Below, piece by piece: positions 40,801 to 48,700 of a stretch of DNA of 64,000 bases. The first letter of the stretch is position 1. Each line of letters opens with the position of its first letter. Source of the DNA: Methylophaga sp. (GTDB taxonomy: Bacteria > Pseudomonadota > Gammaproteobacteria > Nitrosococcales > Methylophagaceae). The notes under the pieces are model-generated. The model was not told the DNA's origin and searched no databases. It saw only the letters and a list, made by a program, of their open reading frames with translations. The stretch covers positions 1-64,000 of the forward strand of contig NVVW01000003.1 of assembly GCA_002733505.1 (NCBI GenBank). The letters are read 5' to 3'. Both the position numbers and the translations under genes were made by a program.

Positions 40801-43401
40801 CAGAAAGGTTATTTAACGATTGCAGCTGGCCATTATTTTTTAAGTTACCTTAAGGCTATTAAACCAGCCCCGAAAGCACTACCGTTGGAAAAGGTGCAGC
40901 CAGCACACGAAATCACCAAAACCTTTGCATCGGGTGCAATGAGTTATGGTGCGCTGGTTAAGCCTGCTCATCGTGCCGCATCACAGGGCACAAATATTGT
41001 CGGCGGCCTGTCAAATAGTGGTGAAGGTGGCGAAGAATTTATTCGTTCAAACAGCATTCTCGCCAGCAGGATCAAACAATTTGCCTCGGGTCGCTTTGGT
41101 GTGTGGGCAGGCTTTTTAGCCGATCCATTATTAGAAGAAGTAGAAATTAAAATTGCACAAGGTGCAAAACCAGGCGAAGGCGGACAGTTACCGGCTAAAA
41201 AAGTGACGGTCGAAATCGCAGCAATGCGTGGTGGTACGCCAGGTGTAGAGCTTGTTTCACCGCCGCCGCATCATGATACTTATTCTATCGAAGATTTAGG
41301 GCAGCTTATTCATGATTGTAAGGCGACGCGTCGTCGCGTTGTTGTCAAACTGGTGTCATCAGAAGGCATCGGTACTATCGCCGTCGGCGTTGCAAAAGCA
41401 GGTGCAGATGTGATCAATGTCGCGGGCAATACGGGTGGTACAGGAGCGGCACAAGTGACCAGTTTAAAACACACTGGGCGTGCGGCAGAAATCGGTATAG
41501 CAGAGGTGCATAAAGCCTTATCTGCAAATGGTCTGCGCGATAAAGTGATTTTGCGAACTTCAGGTGCGCATCAAATGGGCACAGACGTGATTAAGTCGGC
41601 GCTATTAGGCGCGGATAGTTTTGAGTTTGGCACGGCGGTATTAATGATGCTCGGCTGTGTACAAGCAAAAACCTGTAATATCAAATGCCCAGTGGGGTTA
41701 ACGACCAACCCCGAAGCTTATGACGGTGATGCCCGTGTGTTGGCGCAATATTATATGAACCTTGCCCAAGAAGTACGCTTACTGCTGGCGAATTTAGGGT
41801 TTAGTAGTCTTGCAGAGATTAGAGGTCGCTCTGAATTATTGCATTTAATTGATCATGAAAAAATAGTGGGTGAATTAGACTTGCGTGGTCTGCTTGCTGA
41901 AGAGGACACCGTTGTCGTTGACCAACCTGTTTATTTAGAAGCCAATTTTAAAATAGATGATATGGTTTTAGAGGCGGTAAAAGAACAGATTTTCTCTGGC
42001 AAGAAAGCCGCCATTGTCTTGCAAGGTGACCGTTATAAACTTAATAACCGTGATAAAACGGTGGGTGGCCAACTTGCCATTGATGTTGAACGTGCGTTGA
42101 ATTATGAGTTAGATCAACAAACGCGTAACGGTATTAAAAGTGCTATTCATACAGCGGCAAACGGCAGACGCTATTTTGGTCATGACGCTACCATTAGAGT
42201 TAATACAACAGGTAGTGCAGGTCAAAGCTATGGCGCATTTAACATTGTCGGCATGCATATGCACCACGAAGGCACCTGTAACGATGGCGTGGGTAAAGGC
42301 GCGAGTGGCGGTGTTATTGCTATTAAAATCCCTGAAAATGACGGCGTAGCACCCACACAACAGAACACCTTGATCGGTAACTTTGCCTTATTTGGTGCCG
42401 TGGGTGGTCAAGCCTATATCAATGGTGAAGCCGGCGATCGCTTTGCTGTGCGCAACTCTGGTGCAATGGCAGTGGTTGAAGGCTTAGGCGATTTTGGCTG
42501 TGAATATATGATCAATGGTAGCGTGCTGAATATCGGCACCTTTGGTAAGGGGCTTGGCAATGGTATGTCGGGCGGCTTTGCTTACCAGTATGATCCTGAA
42601 AATAGAATTGAAGTATTGTATGATGCCAGCTCGGTAAAATATGGCCATATTGCAGATAACAGTGATGAAGCGCTTGGCCATGAGCAGTTTATTAAGCATA
42701 TGCTTGAGCAACATGTTCAATATACGGGTTCAAGCAAAGCAAAAATGTTGCTGGAAAATTGGGCGGAGGAGCGCGCACACTTCTTATATTTGCAGCCTAT
42801 TGCATTGCAGCAGACGCAATCTGCCCAGTCCTTGGTGACATTGGGTCGTAAAGTGATGCTTGAAGAGCTATCATTTGCCATGGCAGATTATCAGCTAACA
42901 CCGCTTAAAAAGGTGTTAATTGAAGGTGGAACAATTTTAGATGGACATGTGCCAGCCTATCAGCAAGTTGATACGGCATTAAGTTTTGATTTGCTCAATG
43001 CTTACGGTGTGATGCGAATGGCCAAACAGGCAGTTCATACCTTGGCAAAGAAAAAATCGATAGGCGAAGTGAGTGAGCTTTTTGAAAGCAGCGTAGCCCA
43101 AAACCTAATAAAAACAGAAGATTATGCCTTGCTTGAAGCGTTGGCAAAAGAATGTAAAAAAGCATTGGAACGCTATAATGAAGAAGAATTATCTATTATA
43201 TTAGCCGACAAGCGTATTAGAGATTACAAAAAAAGCTTAACGCTACGCGATGTGCAGTCCGTTTATTCTCTCGGCTCAACGGCATGGATTATTGCCCAAG
43301 ATCGAGTGAATGCAGAGGCAATGGGTCATCTTCCTGATTTTAGAGAACTGATTGCAGAATATTTAGTGAAGGCCGTATTAACAGCGAACAAAGCGGCGTA
43401 A
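37882..43401 (+). CDS. gltB: Glutamate synthase large subunit, extended form
   Basis: The enzyme makes two glutamates from glutamine and 2-oxoglutarate. Visible in order are the N-terminal amidotransferase Cys in DSCGVGF (residue 35 from the ATG, implying a cleaved propeptide), RFSTNTEP and AHNGELNT, the central domain, the FMN domain (SNSGEGGEEF, GAKPGEGGQLP), an Fe-S cysteine set spaced C-x5-C-x3-C, and the GXGXG domain. At about 1839 residues it exceeds typical GltB (near 1500) through roughly 90 extra residues ahead of the FMN domain and a C-terminal extension of about 230. No gltD follows; a diflavin reductase does. The ATG lacks a clear ribosome binding site and an in-frame TTG 48 bases upstream is possible. 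Confidence 0.93.
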   Translation: MKKTITKQTIAFDDNFIVDLRDRQIYDHEKYSDSCGVGFITHKNSQQTHDVLAKSHEALCTIPHRGGMSAEGIGDGAGVNIDLSQRFFQKIANQDDLELGKFGVANFFLPRQAEYEDDAIALVEEKLRAFNFPILLWRDVPVNNDALNDASVQAQLPLKQVVFLRSNKLVDASWNEFDSAIAHCLQAIEDVCYEMPELDGFYPCSMSARTQVLKGRLNSNEVMPYFEDLMDPDHEIHSLFFHTRFSTNTEPATMMAQPFRRMAHNGELNTDKKNRLSEKAIATQQGKTVHFPKGQSDSARLDQTIARRIVDDGMNVVEAIVAMMPPAWENISDLNPDVAAMLEYFSLYEEKNDGPAALVFGNGQFIGARLDRLGLRPLRLTETEEYLTVMSESGQIDFPAETVIKRGRIEAGDMVFWSHEEGRSYNGAEYLQKLAARKDYKKLLDDAVINLADLAETKAELAKPSEGLDETSQQVAYYLNQESLRFMLDPMLNNGAERVYAMGYGLTPNALSDDEGGMSQYFSQRFAQVTNPPLDSIREADGMTLRVALGGKPGFVEDQQQIIIQSPVLLQQDLTKILAQTSVATRIIPITYQADYNNAKRNASQLELALAKVCNAVEKAARDNIGIIVLSDREISTKQAAIPLLLAVASANQRLIKKGLRFNSSLIVDSGQIVSTHDVATTLGFGASAIFAISAQSRAEALNAETADKAMQNFQKAINKSLMKTMGKFGLCTAESYIGGEFFESSFLDTKEPHLKQVFPGIDAPVGGVHFLDIATSSAKWHALATAENQQDLPNLGLFKERAEGAGHSFGVVSVREYGHMYKENITYIEKEQAKHLKLLGDEALGSDEGYQDFGYEARTPEQIDAHKISPNYTQFITEMTKERHQRPAALRDVMGLPVDVSAAKTTQQFDQLLGSQKFKGNSIFVIRGLHVEQKRKGVFKVYFESANDEDRLIQLKQHFEIRFPHSDHKISLQKGYLTIAAGHYFLSYLKAIKPAPKALPLEKVQPAHEITKTFASGAMSYGALVKPAHRAASQGTNIVGGLSNSGEGGEEFIRSNSILASRIKQFASGRFGVWAGFLADPLLEEVEIKIAQGAKPGEGGQLPAKKVTVEIAAMRGGTPGVELVSPPPHHDTYSIEDLGQLIHDCKATRRRVVVKLVSSEGIGTIAVGVAKAGADVINVAGNTGGTGAAQVTSLKHTGRAAEIGIAEVHKALSANGLRDKVILRTSGAHQMGTDVIKSALLGADSFEFGTAVLMMLGCVQAKTCNIKCPVGLTTNPEAYDGDARVLAQYYMNLAQEVRLLLANLGFSSLAEIRGRSELLHLIDHEKIVGELDLRGLLAEEDTVVVDQPVYLEANFKIDDMVLEAVKEQIFSGKKAAIVLQGDRYKLNNRDKTVGGQLAIDVERALNYELDQQTRNGIKSAIHTAANGRRYFGHDATIRVNTTGSAGQSYGAFNIVGMHMHHEGTCNDGVGKGASGGVIAIKIPENDGVAPTQQNTLIGNFALFGAVGGQAYINGEAGDRFAVRNSGAMAVVEGLGDFGCEYMINGSVLNIGTFGKGLGNGMSGGFAYQYDPENRIEVLYDASSVKYGHIADNSDEALGHEQFIKHMLEQHVQYTGSSKAKMLLENWAEERAHFLYLQPIALQQTQSAQSLVTLGRKVMLEELSFAMADYQLTPLKKVLIEGGTILDGHVPAYQQVDTALSFDLLNAYGVMRMAKQAVHTLAKKKSIGEVSELFESSVAQNLIKTEDYALLEALAKECKKALERYNEEELSIILADKRIRDYKKSLTLRDVQSVYSLGSTAWIIAQDRVNAEAMGHLPDFRELIAEYLVKAVLTANKAA

Positions 43402-43430
43402 GTAATAAAGAGCTTGAGATTAACAAATTT

Positions 43431-45161
43431 ATGACTAAGAACAAGATAATGGAAACACTGTTTAGTGAACAACAACAAGAATGGTTGAGTGGTTATTTTG
43501 CAGGTGCAAATACACGCTTATTAGATCAAGCTGACGATCAGGCCAACTCAAACATGAGACCGCTTACTATTATGTATGGCACACAAACCGGTAATAGTGA
43601 AAACCTTGGTGATGATATTACGGCATTAGCCGGTGAATATGGCTTGTCGGCTACCGTCGTTGATATGGCAGACATTGAGCTAGAGGAACTAACAAATATC
43701 GAACGGTTATTTGTTATTTGTAGCACTTATGGCGAAGGCGAGATGCCTGATAATGCCGAAATATTATGGCAAGAAATCAGCGAAACGGATGATCTTGATT
43801 TAACTAAAATGCATTTTTCAGTATTAGCACTGGGTGACAGTTCTTATGATGAATATTGTGAAGCAGGCAGGCAATGGGATGAACGCTTGGCAGAATTAGG
43901 TGCAAAACGTATTGCTGATCGGGTAGATTGCGATGTTGATTTTGATGATGATGCCGAAGCATGGATCAAAACAGCATTAGATGCGATAAAAGAAACAGGC
44001 AGTACACCGGTTGTCAGCGAGAATAAGGCGGCTAAACCAACAAAAGAAAAATCGCAATATAATCGTAAAAATCCTTTTGCTGCGCATTTGCTGACCAATA
44101 AAACAATCACAGGTGCTAATTCTAGCAAAGAAATTAAACATTTTGAGATCGGTATAAAAGGCAGTGGTTTAAGCTATGAAGCGGGTGATGTGCTTAATAT
44201 CGTTCCGCAAAATGATCCCGATTTAGTGGATGAGCTGATGGCCGAATTGGCGCTATCAGCAGATGAATTTGTCGGTGATGAAAACGTGCGAGAAGCGCTT
44301 ATCAAAACCTACGATATCAAAGTCCCCACCATACCGTTTTTACAAGAAGTTGCCAAGCAAAGTGGCGACAAAGAATTAACACGTCTGCTTGAAAATAATG
44401 ATAGAGAAGCATTAAACAGCTACCTTTGGGGGCGTGATATTATTGATTTTGTCATTGACTTAAAACCTAAATTTACTGCCGAAGCATTCATTGAATTATT
44501 ACGCAAATTACAAGCGCGTGCTTATTCTATTTCTAGCTCATCGAAGAAACATGATGATGAAGTGCACCTGACTATTTCTAGTGTGCGCTATGAAAGTCAT
44601 GGCAGAAAGCATGAAGGGGTTGCATCATGTTATTTAGCTGATCGTGTGGTTGATGATGAAAAAGTGCTGGTTTATTTCAGCCCCAACACCACTTTCAGAG
44701 TGCCAGAAGATAAAGACACGCCGATCATTATGGTTGGGCCTGGCACGGGTATTGCGCCGTTTAGAGCTTTTTTAGAAGAACGTGAAGCGACCGATTCAAA
44801 AGGTGATAACTGGCTGTTTTTTGGCGATCGTACAGAAAAAGAAGATTTTATTTATCAAGACGAAATTGAAGCATGGCAAAAATCAGGCTTACTGACCAAA
44901 CTTGATCTAGCATTCTCACGCGACCAAGAACAAAAAATATATGTGCAAACGCGGATGCAAGAAAAAGGTGCTGAACTATTTGCATGGCTAGAGCGTGGCG
45001 GTTATTTTTTTATTTGTGGCGATGCCACCTATATGGCAAAAGATGTTGATAAAACACTGCACGATATTATCAGCGAACATGGCAAAATGGATGAGGCCGC
45101 CGCTATTGCGTATGTTAATGATTTGAAGAAAGCAAAACGTTATGTGCGGGATGTTTATTAG
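43431..45161 (+). CDS. CysJ-type diflavin reductase (sulfite reductase flavoprotein alpha-like)
   Basis: The 576-residue protein has a flavodoxin-like FMN domain (GTQTGNSE, CSTYGEGE, LGDSSYDEYC; about residues 45-190), an FAD domain with RAYSISSSS and GVASCYLADRV, and an NADPH domain with VGPGTGIAPFRAFLEER. It ends in RDVY, the aromatic C-terminus of CysJ. It carries electrons from NADPH through FAD and FMN to a partner protein. The usual partner, the CysI haemoprotein, is absent; gltB lies 29 bases upstream in the same direction. Sulfite reduction is possible if cysI is elsewhere; donation to GltB is the alternative suggested by the context. Confidence 0.88.
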   Translation: MTKNKIMETLFSEQQQEWLSGYFAGANTRLLDQADDQANSNMRPLTIMYGTQTGNSENLGDDITALAGEYGLSATVVDMADIELEELTNIERLFVICSTYGEGEMPDNAEILWQEISETDDLDLTKMHFSVLALGDSSYDEYCEAGRQWDERLAELGAKRIADRVDCDVDFDDDAEAWIKTALDAIKETGSTPVVSENKAAKPTKEKSQYNRKNPFAAHLLTNKTITGANSSKEIKHFEIGIKGSGLSYEAGDVLNIVPQNDPDLVDELMAELALSADEFVGDENVREALIKTYDIKVPTIPFLQEVAKQSGDKELTRLLENNDREALNSYLWGRDIIDFVIDLKPKFTAEAFIELLRKLQARAYSISSSSKKHDDEVHLTISSVRYESHGRKHEGVASCYLADRVVDDEKVLVYFSPNTTFRVPEDKDTPIIMVGPGTGIAPFRAFLEEREATDSKGDNWLFFGDRTEKEDFIYQDEIEAWQKSGLLTKLDLAFSRDQEQKIYVQTRMQEKGAELFAWLERGGYFFICGDATYMAKDVDKTLHDIISEHGKMDEAAAIAYVNDLKKAKRYVRDVY

Positions 45162-45290
45162 AGTCAAAGAGAAAAGGGTATTACTGAAAAAGTATCATTG
45201 TTCTTTTACCCGAGCAGTGATATTTCGTTAGCTAACGGAGAGTTGGGTATTTTATTGATAACGAACATACAAGCATAGGATGTTAGCAAC

Positions 45291-46694
45291 ATGGCAGAAC
45301 AAAACACCTTACAAAAAGCCTTAGAAATAAATTTAGATAATTGTAAATACGGCTCCATTGTTGAAATTGGAGCAGGGCAAGAAGTAGCACGCAATTTTTT
45401 CCGCGCTGGCGGTGCGGCAGGCACCATTGCTAAAACCATGTCAGCGTATGATATGCAAGTTAGTGATGATATTTATGGCTTAGAAGAGTCTGGGCGCTAT
45501 GTGACCCGTAGCCGTTTGATGAAGATGCTGGATAAGGAATTTTCGTCGCTCACCGATCTGTTAACGCCGATCCGTTCTAAAAACACCACTTTTTTTTCTT
45601 ACGCCGCCACGGTGACCGCAAAAAGCTATCTGCAAAAAAACGAATGCCATGGCTGGCTAGGGATCCGCTTGCAGCTTTATCGTGGTGCAGCGCCTAGTGA
45701 TGTTGTTATACATGTGCGGATGCTGGACGATGATGGTAGCGCACAGCAAGAGGCTTTAGGTATTCTTGGGGTGAACTTGATCCATGCAACTTTTGAGCAT
45801 TTTACCAACCCTAAAAAAATCATTGAATCGTTGTTAGATAATATAGGGCCGTGCCGAATTGAAGTCGATATGATCAACTTCTCCGGTCCCTATTTTGAAG
45901 AAACTGAAAATAGATTGATGAATTTACATTTGGTACATAAAGGTTTAACCCATGCGGTTATGTTTAATGATAAAGGTGAAATTCAAATACCCGGCGAGCG
46001 TTTATATAAAAAGAATATTTTGATCCTCCGTGGTACGTTTGCGCCCTTAACCAATGTGCATATTGATATGACTGGATGTGGTCAACGTTATTTCAATGAA
46101 ACGGAAAATATTAGCACGGATAAAACAATGGTGTTAGCTGAACTCACGATGGCAAGTCTCACCGTTGGCGATAAAATTGATGATGCCGACTTTCTAGCCC
46201 GCGTTGACATGCTGAACTCGCAAGGCTATACGGTGCTGGTGTCCAATTATTTACGCTACTTCCGCTTACGTGCCTATTTCAGACGCTATACCCAAAAGCA
46301 AATCGGCATGATCCTAGGGATCTCTAGCTTAGATGCGGTGTTCAACGAAGAGTATTATGAAGGGATGGAAGGCGGGATCTTAGAAGCATTTGCAAAATTA
46401 TTTCCTGACAATACCCGCCTCTATGTTTACCCCTATAAGAATTTGGAAGAAGATGAAATAGTGACAGTTGATAATTTTAAAGCGCCACAACATTTACAGC
46501 ATTTATATACTCATTTGCTGGAAAATGGCTATCTAATTGGATTAGCCTGTGCAGATACTAGCTTGCAAAGTGTAGATCGTTCTAGTATTTCTGCGGATAT
46601 TAAAAAAGGTCACGGTGACTGGGAAAGTTTAGTACCAGGATCTGTAGCTGAAATGATTGTTGAGAAAAAACTATTGGGGTTTGCTAGTAGTTAA
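45291..46694 (+). CDS. Conserved protein of unknown function following gltB and the diflavin reductase
   Basis: A 467-residue soluble protein that I associate with a conserved but uncharacterised family, beginning QKALEINLDNCKYG and EIGAGQEVARNFFRAGGAAG. It shows no signal peptide or membrane helices. A short stretch, RGTFAPLTNVH, superficially recalls the GTFxPxHxGH loop of nucleotidyltransferases, but the expected context is missing. Automatic names such as adenylyltransferase or receptor should not be trusted. It follows the diflavin reductase gene by about 130 bases in the same direction and may share its transcript; hemE follows. Confidence 0.7.
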   Translation: MAEQNTLQKALEINLDNCKYGSIVEIGAGQEVARNFFRAGGAAGTIAKTMSAYDMQVSDDIYGLEESGRYVTRSRLMKMLDKEFSSLTDLLTPIRSKNTTFFSYAATVTAKSYLQKNECHGWLGIRLQLYRGAAPSDVVIHVRMLDDDGSAQQEALGILGVNLIHATFEHFTNPKKIIESLLDNIGPCRIEVDMINFSGPYFEETENRLMNLHLVHKGLTHAVMFNDKGEIQIPGERLYKKNILILRGTFAPLTNVHIDMTGCGQRYFNETENISTDKTMVLAELTMASLTVGDKIDDADFLARVDMLNSQGYTVLVSNYLRYFRLRAYFRRYTQKQIGMILGISSLDAVFNEEYYEGMEGGILEAFAKLFPDNTRLYVYPYKNLEEDEIVTVDNFKAPQHLQHLYTHLLENGYLIGLACADTSLQSVDRSSISADIKKGHGDWESLVPGSVAEMIVEKKLLGFASS

Positions 46695-46746
46695 ACATTT
46701 TGAATCGTGCAAAGCTCCCACGCTGTTTTAAGTTTAAGGAATATCA

Positions 46747-46893
46747 GTGTCAGAATTAAAAAATGATCGTTATCTTCGTGCTTTATTAGGTGAGCCTGTT
46801 GATAAAACATCGGTTTGGGTTATGCGGCAGGCGGGGCGTCATTCTCGCGAACGTGGGAACCCAACGATAGGGACAATATCTACGGCTCATTAA
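46747..46893 (+). pseudogene. Truncated duplicate of the hemE 5' end
   Basis: The first 31 codons match the start of the intact hemE 0.8 kb downstream at 88 of 93 bases, including the motif VWVMRQAGR, and then diverge. The frame continues through a palindromic repeat to a stop, giving a 48-residue chimera. The start is GTG where intact hemE has ATG, yet AAGGA still precedes it, so this is probably the original hemE translation start, left behind when the MazEF module arrived. The peptide lacks nearly all of the enzyme. Confidence 0.85.
46842..46859. repeat. REP-like palindrome at the hemE breakpoint
   Basis: TTCTCGC and GTGGGAA form a 7-bp stem with loop GAAC, beginning three bases after the last hemE-matching base. 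It resembles the widespread ATTCCCGCGAAAGCGGGAAT class of intergenic palindromes. Confidence 0.6.
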
Positions 46894-46911
46894 TTCTTCT
46901 TGCAACTGCAA

Positions 46912-46942
46912 TGTAATTACATTATAGTTACATTTATATGTA
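46912..46942 (+). promoter_or_regulatory. Operator/promoter of the MazEF module
   Basis: The palindrome TGTAATTACA (46912-46921) is followed by the inverted pair TACAT and ATGTA (46929-46942), with a possible -10 TATAGT between. The group ends 19 bases before the antitoxin ATG, as expected for an autoregulated toxin-antitoxin operon. Confidence 0.55.
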
Positions 46943-46961
46943 GAATTGTCGGAGGTGAAAA

Positions 46962-47216
46962 ATGGTGCATTTAGTTAAGATTGGTAATTCTCAGGGAATT
47001 AGGATCCCGAAACCCTTTATTGAGCAAGCGGATCTTGAGGGAAAAGAGCTGGCTTTAGAAGTGGTTAATGGCGGGCTGTTTATCGCGCCTAAAAAACAGC
47101 CTCGTGAGGGTTGGGCGGCGTCTATTGAGGCAATAATTGCATCTAAGGGCATGGAAAACTCGGATGAAGAATGGCTTGGAGCAACGCTTACATCTGATGA
47201 TGATTTAGAATGGTAG
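46962..47216 (+). CDS. MazE/PemI-like AbrB-family antitoxin
   Basis: The 84-residue protein starts with VHLVKIGNSQGIRIPKPFIE, the swapped-hairpin AbrB/MazE DNA-binding fold. Its C-terminal half is acidic, ending in SDDDLEW, which should cover the toxin active site. GGAGG precedes the ATG. It overlaps the toxin gene by seven bases. Palindromes upstream are its likely binding sites. The pair has been inserted between a truncated and an intact copy of hemE. Confidence 0.88.
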   Translation: MVHLVKIGNSQGIRIPKPFIEQADLEGKELALEVVNGGLFIAPKKQPREGWAASIEAIIASKGMENSDEEWLGATLTSDDDLEW

Positions 47217-47539
47217 CCCTAGATGTTGCACGATTCCAAGTTTGGTTAGTTGCATTGAACCCGACACAGGGACGAGAAATCAATAAAACACGACCTTGTT
47301 TGATTATATCTCCAGATGAAATAGCATCACTTTCTACCGTATTAGTTGCCCCGATGACAACAAAGGGCTTTGATTTCCCGTGTCGTGTGGAGTGTGATTT
47401 TAAAGGCAAAACCGGTCTAATTTTATTAGACCAAATCAGAGCGGTTGATAAATCTCGTTTAGTTAAAAAGTTAGGTGAGATTGAAAGTGAAACCCAAATA
47501 AAAGTGTGCGATAGGCTCCAAGAGTTATTTTCGTATTAA
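47210..47539 (+). CDS. MazF/PemK-like endoribonuclease toxin
   Basis: The 109-residue protein is a typical MazF: an N-terminal beta-strand with [21 protein letters not shown], where the Arg after KT is the conserved catalytic one, then VLVAPMTT with the conserved Thr, and [17 protein letters not shown]. MazF toxins cut single-stranded mRNA at short motifs. It overlaps the antitoxin gene and ends 14 bases before intact hemE, so hemE may now be transcribed partly from the toxin-antitoxin promoter. Confidence 0.9.
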   Translation: MVALDVARFQVWLVALNPTQGREINKTRPCLIISPDEIASLSTVLVAPMTTKGFDFPCRVECDFKGKTGLILLDQIRAVDKSRLVKKLGEIESETQIKVCDRLQELFSY

Positions 47540-47553
47540 TTGTAGGAAACAAA

Positions 47554-48624
47554 ATGTCAGAATTAAAAAATGATCGTTACCTTCGCGCTTTATTAGGTGA
47601 GCCTGTTGATAAAACACCGGTTTGGGTGATGCGGCAGGCGGGGCGTTATCTACCTGAATATCGTGAAGTGCGCGCTAAGGCGGGTGATTTTATGACGCTG
47701 TGCAGTACGCCTGATTTAGCGTGTGCAGTGACTTTGCAGCCACTTCGTCGTTTTGATTTGGATGCGGCGATTATTTTCTCTGATATTCTGACGATTCCTG
47801 ATGCAATGGGTTTGGGTTTACATTTTGTTGCTGGCGAAGGACCTAAATTTACTAAGCCGATAAAATCAGCTGCTGATATTGCCAAGTTAGGCGTGCCAGA
47901 TATGGAAGATAACTTGGGTTATGTGATGGATGCGATTCGTTTAACGCGTCGTGAGATTGATGGCAAAGTACCGTTGATTGGTTTCAGTGGAAGCCCTTGG
48001 ACATTGGCGTGTTATATGGTTGAAGGTGGTTCCAGTAAAGACTTTGCCAAAGTGAAAGGCATGCTATTTGATGCGCCTGAGCAAATGCATACGTTGCTGA
48101 ATGTGATGGCTGATTCGGTTATTGCCTATTTGAATGCTCAGATTGCAGCGGGCGCGCAATCTGTGATGTTGTTTGATACGTGGGGCGGTGCATTAAGCAC
48201 GGGCAATTATCAAGAATTTTCATTGGCGTATATGCAAAAAATCATTTCAGGCTTAACCCGTGAAAGTGAGGGTCGCATAGTACCTGTAACGATGTTTACT
48301 AAAGGTGGCGGTCAATGGCTTGAGCTGATGGCGGCATCTGGTGCCGATGCTGTGGGTCTTGATTGGACAACGGATATTGGCACAGCACGTCAACGTGTTG
48401 GTGATAAAGTTACCTTGCAAGGTAATATGGATCCCTGTGTTTTATATGCTTCTGCTGATCGTGTTGAACAAGAAGTAGCCAGTGTTTTAGCGAGCTTTGG
48501 CAAAGCTGAAACAGGCCATGTGTTTAACTTGGGGCATGGTATTCACCCAACAATCGATCCTGAGAAAATGCAACGTCTGGTTGATTCAGTACACCGTTTG
48601 AGCGAGCCTTATCACGTAGTGTAA
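47554..48624 (+). CDS. hemE: Uroporphyrinogen decarboxylase
   Basis: HemE removes four carboxyl groups from uroporphyrinogen III to give coproporphyrinogen III, the substrate of HemN and HemF. The 356-residue protein is complete, with the N-terminal signature [16 protein letters not shown] (catalytic Arg pair), FSDIL with the catalytic Asp further on, and [21 protein letters not shown] precedes the ATG. A partial copy of its first 31 codons lies upstream of the inserted MazEF genes, so its native promoter is now separated from it. Confidence 0.97.
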   Translation: MSELKNDRYLRALLGEPVDKTPVWVMRQAGRYLPEYREVRAKAGDFMTLCSTPDLACAVTLQPLRRFDLDAAIIFSDILTIPDAMGLGLHFVAGEGPKFTKPIKSAADIAKLGVPDMEDNLGYVMDAIRLTRREIDGKVPLIGFSGSPWTLACYMVEGGSSKDFAKVKGMLFDAPEQMHTLLNVMADSVIAYLNAQIAAGAQSVMLFDTWGGALSTGNYQEFSLAYMQKIISGLTRESEGRIVPVTMFTKGGGQWLELMAASGADAVGLDWTTDIGTARQRVGDKVTLQGNMDPCVLYASADRVEQEVASVLASFGKAETGHVFNLGHGIHPTIDPEKMQRLVDSVHRLSEPYHVV

Positions 48625-48660
48625 TTAGAGCTTCTAACCATAGCCATAGAGTTGAAATAG

Positions 48661-48695
48661 TGCTCTCCGTGTGCCCTGTGTCTCTGTGGTGAATA
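48661..48695. repeat. Half copy of the ACCACAGAGACACAGAG repeat
   Basis: The right arm, ending CTGTGTCTCTGTGGTGAA, matches the right half of the full palindromic repeat at 61.4 kb. No left arm is visible. It lies directly in front of the EamA transporter gene and its GGTGA serves as that gene's ribosome binding site. Confidence 0.65.
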
Positions 48696-48700
48696 ATATA

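Noticed and set aside
43431..45161. Calling the diflavin reductase cysJ outright
   Set aside because: The domains and C-terminus fit CysJ, but cysI is absent and the neighbour is gltB, so the symbol would imply a function the context does not support.
45291..46694. Nicotinate-nucleotide adenylyltransferase reading of the gene after the diflavin reductase
   Set aside because: Only a short GTFxPxxxxH-like stretch is seen, far from the N-terminus, and the ISTSS-type second motif and family length are absent.
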